Positions 62,364-64,000 of a stretch of DNA of 64,000 nt are shown here, piece after piece. The notes below the pieces were generated by a model, which was not told the DNA's origin, searched no databases, and saw only the letters and a program-made list of their open reading frames with translations. The DNA lies in NCBI GenBank assembly GCA_965229335.1, contig OZ245874.1, forward strand, positions 6,758,001-6,822,000. Reading direction: 5' to 3'. The DNA is from JAFKFH01 sp017307375 (GTDB taxonomy: Bacteria; Pseudomonadota; Alphaproteobacteria; Ferrovibrionales; Ferrovibrionaceae). The position numbers were made by a program, and so were the translations under genes. Each line of letters begins with the position of its first letter. The stretch's first letter is position 1.

Positions 62364-63131
62364 CTAAATGTCGTTCGATTGGGCAGCGGCCTGCGGCCGC
62401 CAGCGCAGCAGGCGGCGTTCGAGCCGCGCGGCACCGATATTGGCGACCAGGATGAAGGCCAGCAGGATGACGATGCCGGCAAAGACGCCGGCCGGGTCAT
62501 AGGTCGACGAAGCCTGGTTGATGAACAGGCCGAGGCCGCGGGTCGAGGAGGCAAACTCGCCGACGATGACGCCGATGACGCTGTAGGGAATGGCCATGCG
62601 CATGCCGAGCAGCACGAAGGGGGCCGCCGCCGGCAGGTAGACATGACGGGTCAACTGGCGCTCCTTCGCCCCCATGATCAGGGCGAGGTTGGCGTATTCC
62701 CGGTCGACGTTCCGCACGCCGGTATAGACGTTATAGAAGGTCAGGAAGAACACCATGATGCCCGCCAGCGCGATCTTCGAGCCGATGCCGATGCCGAACC
62801 AGATGATGAACAGCGGCGCCAGCGCGATCTTCGGAATGCCGTAGAACGCCATCACATAGGGTTCGACGACCGCGGCCACCCGCGGCGAGCGGCCGAGCCA
62901 GTAGCCGACGACGACACCCGACAGCACGCCGACGAGGTAGCCGAGCACCAGTTCCTGCAGCGTCACGACCAGATGCGGCAGGATTTCGCCGGTGGCAAAC
63001 AGCTCGTAGAGCCGCACGGCAATGGCCGACGGCTTGGAGACGTAGATCTCGCGGATCAGCCGGCCCGAGGCCCATTCCCAGAAGGCCAGCAGGACAAGGC
63101 CGGGCAACAGCGCCAGGATAGCCTTCTTCAT
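62364..63131 (-). CDS. ABC transporter permease, SsuC/TauC-like
   Basis: A 255-residue permease with six predicted helices, starting with an N-terminal hydrophobic segment (ILALLPGLVLLAFWEWASG). The inner-membrane BPD_transp_1 region contains PYVMAFYGIPKIALAPLFII and the EAA-like loop MGAKERQLTRHVYLPAAAPF. It is the membrane partner of the adjacent ATPase, with which it overlaps (62364-63131 and 63128-63901 share 4 bp), and of the binding protein 13 bp downstream. Confidence 0.92.
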   Translation of the reverse strand: MKKAILALLPGLVLLAFWEWASGRLIREIYVSKPSAIAVRLYELFATGEILPHLVVTLQELVLGYLVGVLSGVVVGYWLGRSPRVAAVVEPYVMAFYGIPKIALAPLFIIWFGIGIGSKIALAGIMVFFLTFYNVYTGVRNVDREYANLALIMGAKERQLTRHVYLPAAAPFVLLGMRMAIPYSVIGVIVGEFASSTRGLGLFINQASSTYDPAGVFAGIVILLAFILVANIGAARLERRLLRWRPQAAAQSNDI

Positions 63132-63901
63132 GCCAGCACCTCGGCGCGGAAGCGTTGCCAGACCTGGCCGTAGGCGTCGTCGAAACCCGGCACGGCGAAC
63201 GGCTCGAACACGTTGCGCGGCCGCGCCAGCGCGATCGGCACGCGCGCGATGACCCGGGCCGGACGGCGGCTCAGCACCACCACCTCGTCGGCCAGCAGCA
63301 CCGCCTCGGTGATATCGTGGGTGATCAGAACGACGGTGGCGCCCTGGCGCGCGACCAGACCCTGCAGGTCGTCCTGCATCACCATCCGGGTCTGGGCATC
63401 GAGGGCGCCGAACGGCTCGTCCATCAGGATGACGTCGGGCCGATAGACCAGGGTGCGGGCGATCGAGCCGCGCTTCTGCATGCCGCCCGAAAGCTGGTGC
63501 GGATAATGGTCGGCGAACCCGTCGAGACCGACATCGGCGAGGATCCGGCGCACCCGCTCCTCGCGTTCGGCCGCCGGCACATTCTTGAACACCAGCGGCA
63601 GCGCGACGTTCTGTGACAGCGTGTACCAGGGGAACAGCAAGGATTGCTGCGGGATGAAACCGATCGTCGAGTTGACGCCGGCGATCTCGCGCCCCGACTG
63701 GCGCACCCGCCCCTTCGACGGCTTCAGCAGGCCGGCCAGCATCTGCAGCAGGGTCGACTTGCCGCAGCCCGACGGCCCGATGACCGCGGTGAACGTCCCC
63801 CTCGCCATCTCGAAGGAAACATCGTCGATGACCGGCATCGGGCCGGCCGGCGTCGCGAAACTGTGGGAAACGTTCTCGAACGCGATCTCGGGCGCGACCA
63901 T
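63128..63901 (-). CDS. ABC transporter ATPase, SsuB/TauB-like
   Basis: A 257-residue ATPase with Walker A GPSGCGKST, the Q-loop GFIPQQSLLFPWYTLSQNV, signature LSGGMQKRGSIARTL, Walker B ILMDEPFGALDAQTR and the H-loop LITHDITEA. The FPWYT/LSQN style and FGALDAQTR are usual in SsuB/TauB/NrtD-type importers. The ATG at 63901 is used; a TTG one codon earlier is possible. Confidence 0.93.
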   Translation of the reverse strand: MVAPEIAFENVSHSFATPAGPMPVIDDVSFEMARGTFTAVIGPSGCGKSTLLQMLAGLLKPSKGRVRQSGREIAGVNSTIGFIPQQSLLFPWYTLSQNVALPLVFKNVPAAEREERVRRILADVGLDGFADHYPHQLSGGMQKRGSIARTLVYRPDVILMDEPFGALDAQTRMVMQDDLQGLVARQGATVVLITHDITEAVLLADEVVVLSRRPARVIARVPIALARPRNVFEPFAVPGFDDAYGQVWQRFRAEVLA

Positions 63902-63919
63902 CAAGCCTCCATGCCGATG

Positions 63920-64000
63920 CTAAAGGATGTCCGCGGGATCGGTGTGCTGCAAGGCGTCGGCAAGACGGATGAAATCGTGTCCCTGCGCGCGATCTTCCTC
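63920..64000 (-). CDS. C-terminal 26 residues of an unidentified protein (cut by window edge)
   Basis: On the minus strand, the last 26 codons of an open frame entering from the right end (ends HTDPADIL-stop, TAG at 63922-63920). It lies 18 bp upstream of the ATPase gene on the same strand, so it probably belongs to the same operon. Too short to assign a family. Confidence 0.45.
   Translation of the reverse strand, partial: EEDRAQGHDFIRLADALQHTDPADIL

Overview
The window is a 64 kb piece of a chromosome with high G+C and dense coding. It most likely belongs to an alphaproteobacterium, plausibly of the Rhodospirillales type. The support is a fused CysN-CysC next to DUF934 and DUF2849 genes, a DUF1674 (SDH assembly factor 4) gene divergent from htpX and rsmB, the complete urtABCDE-ureDABCEFG block, and a perfect CtrA-type motif. 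No rRNA, tRNA, CRISPR array, integrase or transposase gene was seen.

Layout. Positions 2-6177 are a metal-handling neighbourhood: the end of a Zn/Cd/Pb-type P-type ATPase, a ZntR-like MerR regulator, a CopD-like membrane protein, a periplasmic DUF305 protein and an ArsA ATPase. It is interspersed with a quinone-reductase-like enzyme, an XRE regulator and an orphan gene preceded by a perfect FNR/Anr box. Positions 6314-8889 are glcB-glcG (glyoxylate use), followed by an exported esterase. Positions 9905-18237 (minus) are an assimilatory sulfate operon, cysG-DUF2849-cysI-DUF934-cysH-cysD-cysNC-cysA. Positions 18832-29517 (minus) are one long urea operon, transporter first and urease second, headed by a good sigma-54 promoter. 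Then come katA, the DUF1674/htpX/rsmB housekeeping group, an amidase, a lysine-rich alpha/beta hydrolase, marC, rpe, a heparinase-like protein, a glycosyltransferase and dgt.

The accessory highlight is at about 41.64-51.27 kb. It is a two-gene island with visibly lower G+C and different codon use, lying between dgt and a sugar-acid dehydratase gene (IlvD/Edd family). Its genes encode an 1149-residue protein without a recognised domain and a 2017-residue DEAH helicase carrying zinc motifs and a DUF1998 module. This pair matches the organisation of a type III Druantia anti-phage system (DruH + DruE). At the left edge sits a second, diverged copy of the first 25 codons of the dehydratase, with its own promoter and ribosome-binding site. 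Its reading frame runs on into a 59-codon chimeric ORF whose stop overlaps the druH start (TGATG), so the defence operon appears to be expressed and translationally coupled from a captured dehydratase 5' end.

The right end (51.3-64 kb) returns to host-like sequence: the intact dehydratase, a translationally coupled MFS/DUF445/GH5-hydrolase trio, an ABC-F ATPase, a choline-kinase-like phosphotransferase, a PhnD-like binding protein, and an SsuABC/TauABC-type importer whose upstream neighbour is cut by the window edge.
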